A DNA stretch of 64,000 nt from an uncultured Spirochaetota bacterium (GTDB taxonomy: Bacteria; Spirochaetota; Brachyspiria; Brachyspirales; Brachyspiraceae): the NCBI GenBank assembly GCA_944390575.1, contig CALXQJ010000010.1, positions 62,001 to 126,000 on the forward strand, written 5' to 3'. Position 1 is the first letter of the stretch; every line of letters begins with the position of its first letter. The notes under the pieces were generated by a model. It had not been told where the DNA came from and made no database searches. It was given only the letters and a program-made list of their open reading frames with translations. A program made the translations under genes and the position numbers. Of this stretch, positions 9,343 to 18,432 are shown one piece after another.

Positions 9343-10824
9343 ATGAGTACTCATCATAGAGGACAGTGGGGAAGTAGAACTGGTTTTGTACTTGCTGCAA
9401 TAGGTTCTGCTGTTGGTCTTGGGAATATATGGCGTTTTCCATATGTAGTAGCATCTAATGGTGGCGGAGCATTTATGATTGTTTTTTTAATTGCGATGCT
9501 TACGGCTGGGATTCCTATTCTTATTTTAGAGTTTTCTATTGGACTTAAAACACATAAAAGTGCACCTGGTGCTTTAGGGAAATTAAATAAACATTGGGAA
9601 TGGCTTGGTTGGCTTCAAGTATTTACTTGTTTTGTTATAGTTATTTATTATTCAGTAGTTATAGCTTGGTCATTATCTTATGGATTATTTTCTATACAAG
9701 GTATGAAGTGGGGAGGAGATACAAGTTTATTTTTCTTTTCAAAGTATTTAGAGTTACCTGAGGCTTTTTCATTGGGTAGATTTAATCCTGATATAGCTGT
9801 ATCTTTATTTATAGTTTGGGCTATAGTTGCTATTTCTGTTATAGGTGGTATTAAAGAGGGTATAGAAAAAGCTAATAAAATATTTATGCCTATATTATTT
9901 GTTCTTGTAATATTAATATTGATTAGAGGTATTACATTAAAGGGTTCTTTAGCTGGTTTGGATTATTTATTTAAGCCTGATTTTTCAAAGCTTGTAGATC
10001 CTAAAGTTTGGGTTGCAGCTTATGGTCAAGTATTTTATAGTATGTCTATAGCTTTTGGTATTATGATAACATATTCTAGTTATTTACCTGATAAATCTGA
10101 TATTAGTAATAATGCATTTATTACAGGTTTTGCTGATTCTGCATTTTCTCTTCTTGCTGGTATTACTGTATTTAGCATATTGGGATATATGGCACATACT
10201 AGAGGAGTTCAAGTATCTGAAGTAGCTGGAAGTGGTGGTATTGGTCTTGCATTTATTGTTTTCCCTGAGGCTATTAATGCTTTACCTGGTTTTAATAATG
10301 TATTTGGTTTAATATTTTTCTTAGTTCTCGCTTTTGCAGGTTTAACTTCTGCTATATCTTTAACTGAGGTTGTTATATCTTCTTTTATAGATAAGTTTAA
10401 GTTTAATAGAAAAAGAGCTACTATACTTATTATACTTATTCAATTTATATTATCACTTATATATTCATTTGGTGGAGGATTATTTATCCTTGATATAGTT
10501 GATAACTTTGTTAATAATTATAATATTGTAGTTAGTGGTTTAATAGAGATATTATTAATAGCTTGGGTTTATAAGCTTGGAGATTTTAAGACATTAATTA
10601 ATGATCATAGTGAAATTAAAGTTGGTATTTTCTGGGCATTTTGTCTTAAAATTTTAACACCTGTATTACTTGCTATAATACTTGCTTTGAAACTTATATC
10701 TGATTTTAAAGCACCTTATGGTGGATATCCAAATTATGCTGTTATAGCATTAGGTTGGTCTATACCTATTATCAGTATTATAGTTGGTATATTGGCATCT
10801 AAGTTTAAGTCTAATAGAATATAG
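9343..10824 (+). CDS. Sodium-dependent amino-acid transporter, NSS (SNF) family
   Basis: 493 residues with about 12 hydrophobic segments. The first transmembrane segment has the NSS/LeuT hallmark for sodium and substrate binding (GSAVGLGNIWRFPYV, residues about 26-40). A further typical stretch is the GQVFYSMSIAFG in TM6. It imports an amino acid with sodium; substrate cannot be told from sequence. A strong ribosome site (AAAGGAGCG) precedes the ATG. The tiny gene that follows looks like the MetS-type small subunit, which suggests a methionine/alanine-type importer. Confidence 0.93.
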   Translation: MSTHHRGQWGSRTGFVLAAIGSAVGLGNIWRFPYVVASNGGGAFMIVFLIAMLTAGIPILILEFSIGLKTHKSAPGALGKLNKHWEWLGWLQVFTCFVIVIYYSVVIAWSLSYGLFSIQGMKWGGDTSLFFFSKYLELPEAFSLGRFNPDIAVSLFIVWAIVAISVIGGIKEGIEKANKIFMPILFVLVILILIRGITLKGSLAGLDYLFKPDFSKLVDPKVWVAAYGQVFYSMSIAFGIMITYSSYLPDKSDISNNAFITGFADSAFSLLAGITVFSILGYMAHTRGVQVSEVAGSGGIGLAFIVFPEAINALPGFNNVFGLIFFLVLAFAGLTSAISLTEVVISSFIDKFKFNRKRATILIILIQFILSLIYSFGGGLFILDIVDNFVNNYNIVVSGLIEILLIAWVYKLGDFKTLINDHSEIKVGIFWAFCLKILTPVLLAIILALKLISDFKAPYGGYPNYAVIALGWSIPIISIIVGILASKFKSNRI

Positions 10825-10840
10825 TTTAGGAGAATTGATA

Positions 10841-10936
10841 ATGAGTTTTGAATCTGCTTTATTTATGGGTATTAGCCTTACACTTGTTTGGGGTGGTTTT
10901 ATATTTTTCTTATCACTTGCTATGAGAAAAATGTAA
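10841..10936 (+). CDS. MetS-like small subunit of the NSS transporter
   Basis: 31 residues: one transmembrane helix with a WGG motif (TLVWGGFIFFLSLAMRK) and a basic C-terminus, the pattern of the small subunits that accompany MetP-type NSS transporters. It has its own good ribosome site (AGGAGA, 10828-10833) and starts 17 bases after the transporter stop. A terminator follows. The product is far below usual gene-finder cut-offs, but length, topology, motif and position all agree. Confidence 0.82.
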   Translation: MSFESALFMGISLTLVWGGFIFFLSLAMRKM

Positions 10937-10987
10937 AAAGATGTAGAAAGATGTAAAAAAGTGCTAATAATTAAATAAAACTATTAT

Positions 10988-11019
10988 GTGGGGTATATAT
11001 AGTATATGCTCCACTTTTT
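10988..11019 (+). terminator. Intrinsic terminator of the transporter operon
   Basis: A hairpin with a 12-bp stem (two G-T wobbles; arms GTGGGGTATATA and TATATGCTCCAC) is followed by TTTTTATTTTATTT. It closes the transporter/small-subunit unit. Confidence 0.85.
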
Positions 11020-11037
11020 ATTTTATTTAAGATAATA

Positions 11038-11065
11038 TTGAAAAAAAATTCAGAAATGTTATAAT
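11038..11065 (+). promoter_or_regulatory. Promoter of scpB
   Basis: TTGAAA (11038-11043), 16 bases, TATAAT (11060-11065), with a TG one base before the -10 box (extended -10). It lies directly after the upstream terminator and 37 bases before scpB. Confidence 0.78.
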
Positions 11066-11102
11066 CGGTAAAAATTAAAAATTACTTGAAGGTTTTATTG
11101 TC

Positions 11103-11735
11103 ATGGAAGATATAAAAACTAATGAAGAGATAAAAAATACAGAAAATGTAAAAGCAAATGAAAATAGCACAAAAACTATGATAGATGAGGCTATTTTATC
11201 AAATCAATATGAGTTAGAAAAGGTATTAGAAGCTGTTATATATGTTGAGGGTACGGTTTCTATTAATAGACTTAGAAATATTTTTAAATTAGAAAATTCT
11301 GATTTAAGACTTCATATAGAGAATATAAATAGAAAATATAAAGAGGCAAATAGTAGTATAGAGATATTAGAAGTAGGTGATAGTGTTATGATGACTATTA
11401 CTGCAGATGCTTTTGGTATTCTCTCTGACATTTATGATAAGAAGAGAAAGAAAAAGATATCAAAAGCAATGCTTCAAACTCTTTCTATTATAGCTTATAA
11501 GCAACCACTTACTAAAGCTGAGATAGACGAGATACGTCAAAGTGATAGTGGTTATCATTTAAAGATGCTTATGGAAGACGGCTTTATTACTTGGAAGGGT
11601 AGAAAGGATTATTTGGATAAGAGGCAGACTTATGGTACTACTGATAAGTTTCTTATGCATTTTGGAATTAATAGCTTAGATGAACTACCTAAGATGAGAG
11701 AGCTTAAAGATTTAGAATTTAATAAGTATGAGTAA
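11103..11735 (+). CDS. scpB: Segregation and condensation protein ScpB
   Basis: 210 residues. ScpB dimerises and binds ScpA to form the kleisin complex of SMC, which organises and segregates chromosomes. Paired winged-helix features are seen: LEAVIYVEGTVSINRLRNIF, then LQTLSIIAYKQPLTKAEIDEIR and YGTTDKFLMHFGI. The first 35 residues are a charged Lys/Glu/Asn tail. scpA is not in this window. It overlaps the next gene by 8 bases, an arrangement (scpB then a pseudouridine synthase) common in bacteria. Confidence 0.93.
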   Translation: MEDIKTNEEIKNTENVKANENSTKTMIDEAILSNQYELEKVLEAVIYVEGTVSINRLRNIFKLENSDLRLHIENINRKYKEANSSIEILEVGDSVMMTITADAFGILSDIYDKKRKKKISKAMLQTLSIIAYKQPLTKAEIDEIRQSDSGYHLKMLMEDGFITWKGRKDYLDKRQTYGTTDKFLMHFGINSLDELPKMRELKDLEFNKYE

Positions 11736-12831
11736 AGATAATAATAATGAATCAGTTCGCCTTGTTAAGATAGTAGCTGAGTGTGGATTTGCAAGTAGAC
11801 GTAAGTGTGAAAAGGCTATAGAGTCTGGTCGTGTACGTGTTAATAATGAGGTGATACTTGATCCTGCTTATAGGGTTAAGGATACTGATGAGATTTCTAT
11901 AGATAGACAAATCATAGAGCGTCAAACTAAAAGATATATTGCACTTTATAAGCCTATAGGTGTTGTTTCTACTACTGCTTATGTTGCTGGTCGTAGAACT
12001 ATAACTGAGTTTTTTAAAAATATTAAAGAGCGTCTTTTTTATGCTGGGCGTTTAGACTCTGAGTCTCGTGGTATAATGATTATTACGAATGATGGGGAGT
12101 TTGCAAATATTATTACACATCCTTCTTATGAAATATTAAAGGTTTATGATGTTGTTGTTAATGGTAAGATAGACTCTGAAAAGTTGCTTAATGCTTCTAG
12201 GGGTATTACTATAAAAAATGTATCTTATTCTCCTTTTAAATTTAAGATTCTCTCTAAAGGTAAACTTCAAAGTAAGATTCGTATGACTATTAATGAGGGT
12301 AAGAATAGGGAGATTAGAAAGATATTTGATTTTTTATGTTATAAGGTTGTAGACTTAGAGCGTATATCTGTTGGTTGTGTTAGTAAGTATAATGATATTT
12401 CTGGTACACTTGAGGCTGGGCATATTAGAAATCTTACTGAAGAAGAAATAGCTTTTTTCTTTAATCAAAAAGATAAGAAGTTAAGAGAGATAGAAAGTAT
12501 TTTTGATGAGAAGAGGCTTGAAGAGTATTATGACTCTTTAGATGATGATAATTTAGAAGAAGATAATACTAATAATGATACTACATCAGAAAAAAAACAT
12601 AATAAGTCAGCTTGGGCTAAAGCAAAACCAAAAAAGAAAAAGCCTATAAGTTCAAATAAAAAACAAAAAACTTATACTCCTAAAATGGCATCTCTTTCAA
12701 AGGCAGATAAAGAAGCAAAAAGAAAGAAGAAATCAGATTTTCATAGTGAATTAAGAAATAAAAATAACAAGCAGTATAAAAAATCTATTAAAGAGCAACT
12801 TGAAAGTAAAAAGAAAAAAAGAAGAAGATAA
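11728..12831 (+). CDS. Pseudouridine synthase, RsuA/RluB family
   Basis: 367 residues. An N-terminal S4 RNA-binding domain (VKIVAECGFASRRKCEKAI) is followed by the catalytic domain with the active-site Asp in YAGRLDSESRG and a typical NEGKNREIRKIF. These enzymes convert a uridine in ribosomal RNA to pseudouridine; RluB (23S) is the usual partner of scpB but the exact site is not readable. After about residue 270 comes a Lys/Ser/Asn-rich tail of about 95 residues, probably disordered and RNA-binding. Ends 2 bases from the convergent rsmD. Confidence 0.9.
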   Translation: MSKDNNNESVRLVKIVAECGFASRRKCEKAIESGRVRVNNEVILDPAYRVKDTDEISIDRQIIERQTKRYIALYKPIGVVSTTAYVAGRRTITEFFKNIKERLFYAGRLDSESRGIMIITNDGEFANIITHPSYEILKVYDVVVNGKIDSEKLLNASRGITIKNVSYSPFKFKILSKGKLQSKIRMTINEGKNREIRKIFDFLCYKVVDLERISVGCVSKYNDISGTLEAGHIRNLTEEEIAFFFNQKDKKLREIESIFDEKRLEEYYDSLDDDNLEEDNTNNDTTSEKKHNKSAWAKAKPKKKKPISSNKKQKTYTPKMASLSKADKEAKRKKKSDFHSELRNKNNKQYKKSIKEQLESKKKKRRR

Positions 12832-12833
12832 TA

Positions 12834-13373
12834 TTATTTAAATATTACTAATACACATTCTCCATATATACGCACATCATATTCTAATTTTTCTTTATAA
12901 TTTTCTAAGAAGTTTTTATAATAATCTAATCCAAGTTCTACAATTAGTATTCCATTATCATTTAATAATTCTCTGTTTATGATTGTAGACACTGTGTTAT
13001 TGTATATTTTAGAATGATATGGCGGATCTAAGTATATGATGTCAAACTTTTCATCAGTACGCTTTACAAAGTCTTCAGTTGCTATTCTTTTTATTTTATA
13101 TTTATTTTCTTCATCGCTATATATACTTTTAGCATTTTGAAATATACTTTTTATAGCCTCTCTATCTATTTCTACAAGAGTTGCAAATTTTGCACCACGA
13201 CTTAGAGCCTCAAAAGCAATAGCCCCACTACCAGCACATAGGTCGAGTAAAGTTTTATTTTGTATATCTATAATATTAAATAATGCTTCACGCACTTTTG
13301 CTTGAGTAGGTCTAAAATCTCTTTTGGGTGTTATTATTTTTTTATTTTTTTTATATCCAGAAATAATATACAT
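12834..13373 (-). CDS. rsmD: 16S rRNA (guanine966-N2)-methyltransferase RsmD
   Basis: 179 residues, full length. SAM-binding motif I is LDLCAGSGAIAFEALSRGA and the catalytic motif is LDPPY; the N-terminal TQAKVREALFNI block is typical of RsmD. It methylates G966 of 16S rRNA in assembling 30S subunits. It has its own minus-strand promoter back to back with that of the downstream PBP gene. Confidence 0.94.
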   Translation of the reverse strand: MYIISGYKKNKKIITPKRDFRPTQAKVREALFNIIDIQNKTLLDLCAGSGAIAFEALSRGAKFATLVEIDREAIKSIFQNAKSIYSDEENKYKIKRIATEDFVKRTDEKFDIIYLDPPYHSKIYNNTVSTIINRELLNDNGILIVELGLDYYKNFLENYKEKLEYDVRIYGECVLVIFK

Positions 13374-13383
13374 AGTTGTTATG

Positions 13384-13412
13384 ATTTTATATTAAATATA
13401 TTTAATTGTCAA
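13384..13412 (-). promoter_or_regulatory. Promoter of rsmD
   Basis: Minus-strand TTGACA (13407-13412), 17 bases, TAAAAT (13384-13389). The -10 box ends only about 10 bases before the start codon, leaving almost no leader. Confidence 0.55.
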
Positions 13413-13449
13413 AGTAGTTTTTTACATACTTATACTATTAAAAATACAC

Positions 13450-13478
13450 TTGCAATGTTAATAAAAGAGTAGTATTAT
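13450..13478 (+). promoter_or_regulatory. Promoter of the class A PBP gene
   Basis: TTGCAA (13450-13455), 17 bases, TATTAT (13473-13478), about 42 bases before the GTG start. Confidence 0.6.
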
Positions 13479-13520
13479 TTATTATGTAAAATTATGTTAA
13501 TTTTTTAGGGATAAATAATA

Positions 13521-15848
13521 GTGAAAGAAAAAGAAAAATCAATAAAAGAAAATAAAAAAAGACCTAAAAAGCGTATAAAACTATTAATAACATTTTTATT
13601 TCTAATGCTACTAATTGGTGCAACTGGGGCTATGGTAGCTTCTTATTTTGTTTTTGATGCTTATAAGCATTGGCTTTCAAGAAAAGAGCAAAGTATGGAG
13701 ATGCTTGCTGAGTATTATGATATTATTGTAATTCGAGGTAATGAGAAGAGAATTCGCTATTTTAATCCTCTAAATCCTTTTGGTGACTCTCCACCAACAA
13801 AAATATATGATAGAAATAATATATTAATAGGTGAATATATGCCTCCCGCATACGAGGTTGTAAATGTAGATGATATTAATCCACTTTTAGAACAAACATT
13901 GCTTCTAATGGAAGATCAAAAGTTTTACTCTCATGGCGGTATCAATTATATACGTTCTGCATATTTAGCAATGCAAACTATTTTAACTAGAAAAATAGTA
14001 GGAGGGGGTTCTACAATCACTCAACAGCTTGCTAAGTTATTATTTACAAAAAGTGAACGTACTATAGATAGAAAACTCTTTGAAATGTTTGCTGCTCGTG
14101 AAATAGAAAAGAGATATACTAAGAAAGAAATACTTGCTATGTATTTTAATACTGTATATTTGGGTGATGGTAATTATGGATTTGAGGCTGCTGCTAATTA
14201 TTATTTTAATAAACCTTTAAGGCAGTGTAGATTACTTGAGTTTGCAATTCTTGTTGGTATGCTTCCAAACCCTACATATTATTCTATAGTAAATAATCCA
14301 GATAATAGTAGAAAAAAGGTCACACAAATATTATCAAGACTTGTGAAAAATAATATTATAGACAAAGATACAATGAGAGCAGAGCTTGAGTTGTTTGACA
14401 AAGAATATACAAATATAAATAAGCAAGTAAAAGTTTCTCAGTGGAAGATGTCTGTAAATAGAACTCCTTATGTCAATGAGTATGTACGTCAGGAGTTATT
14501 AAATTATTTTTATAAGGATGAACTTGCATTATCTGGACTTAAAATATATACAACTGTAAATGAGAGATATTATAGAATAGCTGACTCTATATTAAAAGAT
14601 AAAATCAGAACATTACAAAGTGAAACAGGAAATAGTAGCTATCAAGGGGCATTTGTTGTTATAGACCCTAAAGATGGTGGTATACTTGTAATGATAGGAG
14701 GAGATGGATATACTCTAAGAAATCAATTTAATAGAGCAGTACAAGCAAAAAGACAAATAGGAAGTTTGATTAAACCATTTATATATTTATATGCATTTGA
14801 AGGAGGAGCTCAACCTTTTTCTATAGTTGTAGATACTAATTATTCATATCCTCAAGGGGTTGGAAAACCTGCTTATTCACCACGCAATTTTAATAGAAGA
14901 TATAGTGGGGAGGTGACATTAGAAAATGCACTTTCTCGTTCATTAAATACAATAGCAGTTAAACTTTTAAATGATATAGGGCTTTCTTATTTTATAGAAC
15001 GCTCTCGGGAATTTTTTGGAGATGATGCTTATATACCAAATGCTCTTTCTATAGGGCTTGGTACTATGGAGATGAGTCCATTAGATTTAGCATCGGCATA
15101 CGCTACATTAGCTAATAATGGTACTAAATATGAGCCTTATATAATTAGTAAGGTTGTAGATATGAATGGAAATGAACTTAGTATTACTTCATTAGTAGAT
15201 AGAAATCCTAAAAAAATAAGTTCTGTTTCAGAAACTTCTTATTATTTTTTAAACAGCTCTCTTCAAAAGGTATTAGCACCTGGTGGTACTGCTTATAGAA
15301 GTGCAGCCACTTATGGATTTAAATACCCTTCATTTTCTGCAAAAACAGGCACTACATCTGAGCATAGAGATAATTGGTTTGTTGCATATAACAATGATAT
15401 AGTAGCTTTAACTTGGATTGGTAGTGATAAAAATGATGTTTTGCCAAATAATGTAACTGGTGGAGCTACTACTGCACTTGCTACTTTTGAATATTTAAAT
15501 AATATAATATCAGAAGATAAAAAAAAGTTTAATTGGGATATACCAAAGGATATTGTTATTGTAGAAGTTTGTATGGATTCTGGTCTTCCTCGTAATCATA
15601 CTTGTATTAATATTTCTCCTTTAACTGTTGGTGGAAATGTAAATCTTTCTACTCAATGTCCTATAGATCATATAAGAAGTGGCACTAAACGTAGGAATAA
15701 TATTGACTTATCTAATGAAGATGAGTATTTATATGATAGTGTAGACTCTAATAGTTCTGAAAATAACACTTCTAATAATAATAGAGACTTATATTTACTT
15801 GAAGAAGAAGAGATTTATGATCCAAGTAAGGGTAATATAAGAAGTTAA
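13521..15848 (+). CDS. Class A penicillin-binding protein (PBP1A family)
   Basis: 775 residues, GTG start. A Lys-rich cytoplasmic tail is followed by one transmembrane segment (about 20-45). The GT51 transglycosylase domain has MEDQKFYSHGG with the catalytic Glu, GGSTITQQLAK and EIEKRYTKKEILAMYFN. The transpeptidase domain has SLIK as SxxK (near 415), SLN and KTGTT (near 607). It polymerises and cross-links peptidoglycan at the outer face of the inner membrane. The last 60 residues are Ser/Asn/Glu-rich. A terminator follows directly. Confidence 0.95.
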   Translation: MKEKEKSIKENKKRPKKRIKLLITFLFLMLLIGATGAMVASYFVFDAYKHWLSRKEQSMEMLAEYYDIIVIRGNEKRIRYFNPLNPFGDSPPTKIYDRNNILIGEYMPPAYEVVNVDDINPLLEQTLLLMEDQKFYSHGGINYIRSAYLAMQTILTRKIVGGGSTITQQLAKLLFTKSERTIDRKLFEMFAAREIEKRYTKKEILAMYFNTVYLGDGNYGFEAAANYYFNKPLRQCRLLEFAILVGMLPNPTYYSIVNNPDNSRKKVTQILSRLVKNNIIDKDTMRAELELFDKEYTNINKQVKVSQWKMSVNRTPYVNEYVRQELLNYFYKDELALSGLKIYTTVNERYYRIADSILKDKIRTLQSETGNSSYQGAFVVIDPKDGGILVMIGGDGYTLRNQFNRAVQAKRQIGSLIKPFIYLYAFEGGAQPFSIVVDTNYSYPQGVGKPAYSPRNFNRRYSGEVTLENALSRSLNTIAVKLLNDIGLSYFIERSREFFGDDAYIPNALSIGLGTMEMSPLDLASAYATLANNGTKYEPYIISKVVDMNGNELSITSLVDRNPKKISSVSETSYYFLNSSLQKVLAPGGTAYRSAATYGFKYPSFSAKTGTTSEHRDNWFVAYNNDIVALTWIGSDKNDVLPNNVTGGATTALATFEYLNNIISEDKKKFNWDIPKDIVIVEVCMDSGLPRNHTCINISPLTVGGNVNLSTQCPIDHIRSGTKRRNNIDLSNEDEYLYDSVDSNSSENNTSNNNRDLYLLEEEEIYDPSKGNIRS

Positions 15849-15853
15849 AAAAC

Positions 15854-15892
15854 AAAAAAACCTTTAACTTAATTTAAGCTAAAGGTTTTTTA
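15854..15892 (+). terminator. Terminator after the PBP gene, possibly bidirectional
   Basis: Hairpin with arms AACCTTTA and TAAAGGTT plus inner CTTAA/TTAAG pairing, flanked by an A-run and a T-run. It could stop both the PBP transcript and the convergent outer-membrane-protein operon. Confidence 0.8.
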
Positions 15893-15911
15893 TTTATATT
15901 GCAATTTACTA

Positions 15912-16811
15912 TTAAAAATATCCTCTACTGTTGTAGTATGAAGAATTATTCATATTAGAAGCAGTAGTAAGAGTATTAGTGTTTATTGTATTAGTACCCA
16001 TTGTATTAGTTTGATCTTCTGGTACTGGTGGTGGAGTTCTATCTTTTGGTACTATTTCATGTCCAAACTTAATACCAAGTGTTACACCAGCATCCATTGC
16101 ATTTAATATATTATATTCAGCATAAGAGCTATAATCAAATACATTATCATACTTTAGAACATTAGGGCCTATATCAAATCCACTATAAATACCAACTATC
16201 ATAGCTAAAGTATCACTAAAGAATATAGAAAAGTCTACATTAAATCGAATATAAGGTATAATAGATATACCAAACATCTCTTGTATTTGAGTATACTGTA
16301 AAGCATCTGCACCAGATACTATATTGTTTTGTTTATCAAGTATTTCAGCAGAAAATACACCAGAAGCAGGAACCTTAACTCCTCCAGCAACGCCAAAAGA
16401 TACAAAGTCTAAGTTATACTTTATAGCGGCCCCTGTTAAAAAACTATCAGAAGAGAAACTAAACTTATATCCAGGATCTGTTTTTAAATGCTGAAAAGAA
16501 AATACATCTCTACTATATCCAAGTTCTCCTAATATACTAATACCCTGAATATCATTCACTTGAAACATATATCCAATTTGTGCTATTAGTAAACCCTCTA
16601 AACCACTTCTACCTTTTAGAGTAGTTTTTTCATCTATTGCATTAAGTTCTGAGTTTAAAAATAAATTTTTAGCCTGTTTTCCTTTTCCAAGTCCAATAGA
16701 TCCAAAACCAACAACTTCAAGACCACTCTTTGCAAATACATTAATACTTAATACAGAAATTAAAAATACTGATAAGTAAATTGTTCTTTTAAATTTAGAA
16801 ACTAATTCCAA
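15912..16811 (-). CDS. Outer-membrane beta-barrel protein, paralogue with extra tail
   Basis: About 300 residues. A signal peptide ends ...SINVFAKSG and is followed by Gly/aromatic alternating strands typical of a small beta-barrel, including GYSRDVFSFQ, shared with the upstream gene (GYQRDVFAYE). The C-terminus adds a Pro segment and an Asn/Thr-rich low-complexity tail. I prefer the TTG at 16811 as start because GGAGG sits five bases before it; an upstream in-frame TTG at 16823 is the alternative. Either way it overlaps the upstream gene and should be coupled to it. Function unknown. Confidence 0.75.
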   Translation of the reverse strand: MELVSKFKRTIYLSVFLISVLSINVFAKSGLEVVGFGSIGLGKGKQAKNLFLNSELNAIDEKTTLKGRSGLEGLLIAQIGYMFQVNDIQGISILGELGYSRDVFSFQHLKTDPGYKFSFSSDSFLTGAAIKYNLDFVSFGVAGGVKVPASGVFSAEILDKQNNIVSGADALQYTQIQEMFGISIIPYIRFNVDFSIFFSDTLAMIVGIYSGFDIGPNVLKYDNVFDYSSYAEYNILNAMDAGVTLGIKFGHEIVPKDRTPPPVPEDQTNTMGTNTINTNTLTTASNMNNSSYYNSRGYF

Positions 16812-17433
16812 TTGTACCTCCAAAATCTATAGATGAAAATTTAACATTAGGATCTAAACCTTTAGTTTCTATTAAAGGAATATCATAAGAAGCATATACA
16901 CCTAAAATTAAAGTATTAAATAATGTAATATCAACACTAGTCATTATAAATGGTATATATACATTATTATATTTGTCTTTTAAGTCTTTATAATAATATG
17001 TTTCACCTGTAGTTGTTCCTACTTTTTCTGTAAAAGAACTACTTCCACCAAGAGGGAATTTTATTCCTCCACCAACTCCAAAAGTTATAATCCCTACATT
17101 AAGTTTTGGTGTTAGCCCAACTACTAAACTATCTAAAGTAAGGTTTCCTTTTCCTGTTTCTACTTCATATGCAAAAACATCTCTTTGATATCCCAAATCT
17201 AATGATAAACCAAGAGATAATAACCCTAAATCTAAATATCCTGTAGGTTTAAGATATAGTCCCCATTCAAAAGCTAAGTCAGGTTTAATATCAAGTTTAT
17301 AGTCACCAGATTGCTCAAACATTGGAAAAGATCCACCTAAATTAGCAGTTAAATCTACACTACCACCACTTTTAGCAAATAATGTAATATTAATTACAAA
17401 TATACTTAAAAATACCAAAAATAATTTTTTCAT
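16795..17433 (-). CDS. Outer-membrane beta-barrel protein
   Basis: 212 residues with a clean signal peptide (MKKLFLVFLSIFVINITLFA) and no lipobox. The mature part is rich in Gly, Leu, Ser and Tyr with alternating polarity, as expected for an 8-10-stranded barrel, and ends in Phe (GGTIGISF), a usual last residue for outer-membrane proteins. It shares segments with the following gene, so the pair arose by duplication. Its own promoter lies upstream. Specific role not readable. Confidence 0.78.
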   Translation of the reverse strand: MKKLFLVFLSIFVINITLFAKSGGSVDLTANLGGSFPMFEQSGDYKLDIKPDLAFEWGLYLKPTGYLDLGLLSLGLSLDLGYQRDVFAYEVETGKGNLTLDSLVVGLTPKLNVGIITFGVGGGIKFPLGGSSSFTEKVGTTTGETYYYKDLKDKYNNVYIPFIMTSVDITLFNTLILGVYASYDIPLIETKGLDPNVKFSSIDFGGTIGISF

Positions 17434-17501
17434 AATCTAAGAATATCTCCAATATATTTTATTAATGTTTTTTAAACATATACAAATTAAATATATAAAA
17501 A

Positions 17502-17530
17502 ATATTATATATATTGTATAATTTTTGCAA
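17502..17530 (-). promoter_or_regulatory. Promoter of the outer-membrane-protein pair
   Basis: Minus-strand TTGCAA (17525-17530), 17 bases, TAATAT (17502-17507); an overlapping TATAAT gives 15 bases. It lies in the gap after the NYN gene. Confidence 0.5.
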
Positions 17531-17536
17531 TATAAT

Positions 17537-18277
17537 TTATAATGTTTTATTTTTGTTAATTATTATATTTTTACTAATTTTTTCGTTTATGAGTCCATCA
17601 ATATGTTCTTCTAATGTAATATCTATATGATGTCCCATAGGATTTAATATAAAGTCTATACCCTCTCTTCTTGCAACTTTTGATGCAGGTACAAAGTCAC
17701 TATCGCCTGAAATAAGAACTATTTTGTCTACTAATTTTTTATATGATAAAGATGCTATATCAACAGCTATTTTCATATCTATTCCAGTTTGTTTAAAGTC
17801 TATACAGAAATCATTTTCATCAAAATCATTATATGATATACTAAAATTATCTTTTTCTATTCTTATCTTCTTTATAATATCTTCTATTTTAGAAGATTTA
17901 ATAGACCATTTTTTTTGTTTTTTTAATTCTCCAATTCTTAATGCTACTTTTCTTTGCTTTCTAAGCTCATTAAATAATTCTATTCTAAAATAGTATTCAT
18001 CAGTTTTTGAAAAATCTATGGATTTATTTGTTTTAGGATGATGTTCTTTTTGACTATAAGGAAAACAGTCATAATAAAATATTCTATATAAGTTAAACTT
18101 TTCTTTTTTGTTTTCATTATTTTTTGGATTCATACTTATCAAAGATATAGAGTAAATGTCTTTTACTATTTGTTGTACATTATTTTGAGAAAAATAAAAA
18201 TTACTATTAATACTTTTTTTATAAAACTTATATCTTTTAAGAAAAAAAGAACCATCAATTAAAATAGCTGCTTTCAT
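17537..18277 (-). CDS. NYN-domain (LabA/DUF88-like) probable RNase
   Basis: 246 residues. PIN-like NYN fold: AAILIDGSFF with the first acidic residue at the N-terminus, DMKIAVDIASL in the middle and VLISGDSDFVPASKVAR, then GIDFILNPMG. These are the acidic metal-site segments of NYN nucleases, many of which act on RNA. A charged insertion of about 70 residues sits between the first two motifs. No ribosome site precedes the ATG; instead a stable hairpin and U-run end six bases upstream, so expression is probably limited by readthrough. Confidence 0.82.
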   Translation of the reverse strand: MKAAILIDGSFFLKRYKFYKKSINSNFYFSQNNVQQIVKDIYSISLISMNPKNNENKKEKFNLYRIFYYDCFPYSQKEHHPKTNKSIDFSKTDEYYFRIELFNELRKQRKVALRIGELKKQKKWSIKSSKIEDIIKKIRIEKDNFSISYNDFDENDFCIDFKQTGIDMKIAVDIASLSYKKLVDKIVLISGDSDFVPASKVARREGIDFILNPMGHHIDITLEEHIDGLINEKISKNIIINKNKTL

Positions 18278-18281
18278 AAAT

Positions 18282-18348
18282 TAAAAAAATAGATTCTGGG
18301 ATTGGCTATCTAATTATTGTTTTAGGTAGCTTTTATGCCAGAATCTTA
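18282..18348 (-). ncRNA. Candidate small RNA or leader attenuator before the NYN gene
   Basis: On the minus strand an outer stem AGATTCTGG/CCAGAATCT (18291-18299 with 18338-18346) encloses an inner stem of nine pairs (18305-18313 with 18322-18330, one G-T). A run of seven U follows and then the NYN ATG. The start predicted by the adjacent promoter falls at the base of the outer stem, so the transcript would be only about 66 bases if it terminates here. It may be an independent sRNA or an attenuator. Inference from structure only. Confidence 0.6.
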
Positions 18349-18354
18349 CGCGTT

Positions 18355-18383
18355 ATATTAACATTTCTAATATTAGATGTCAA
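18355..18383 (-). promoter_or_regulatory. Strong promoter for the NYN leader
   Basis: Minus-strand TTGACA (18378-18383), 17 bases, TAATAT (18355-18360) with an extended TG motif. One of the best promoter matches in the window. Confidence 0.78.
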
Positions 18384-18404
18384 TATTTTCATTAAAATAA
18401 ATTA

Positions 18405-18432
18405 TTGCTTTTAATTTTATTTATAATATAAT
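18405..18432 (+). promoter_or_regulatory. Probable promoter of aspS
   Basis: TTGCTT (18405-18410), 16 bases, TATAAT (18427-18432). A second TATAAT near 18472 lacks a good -35 and is an alternative. Confidence 0.5.
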
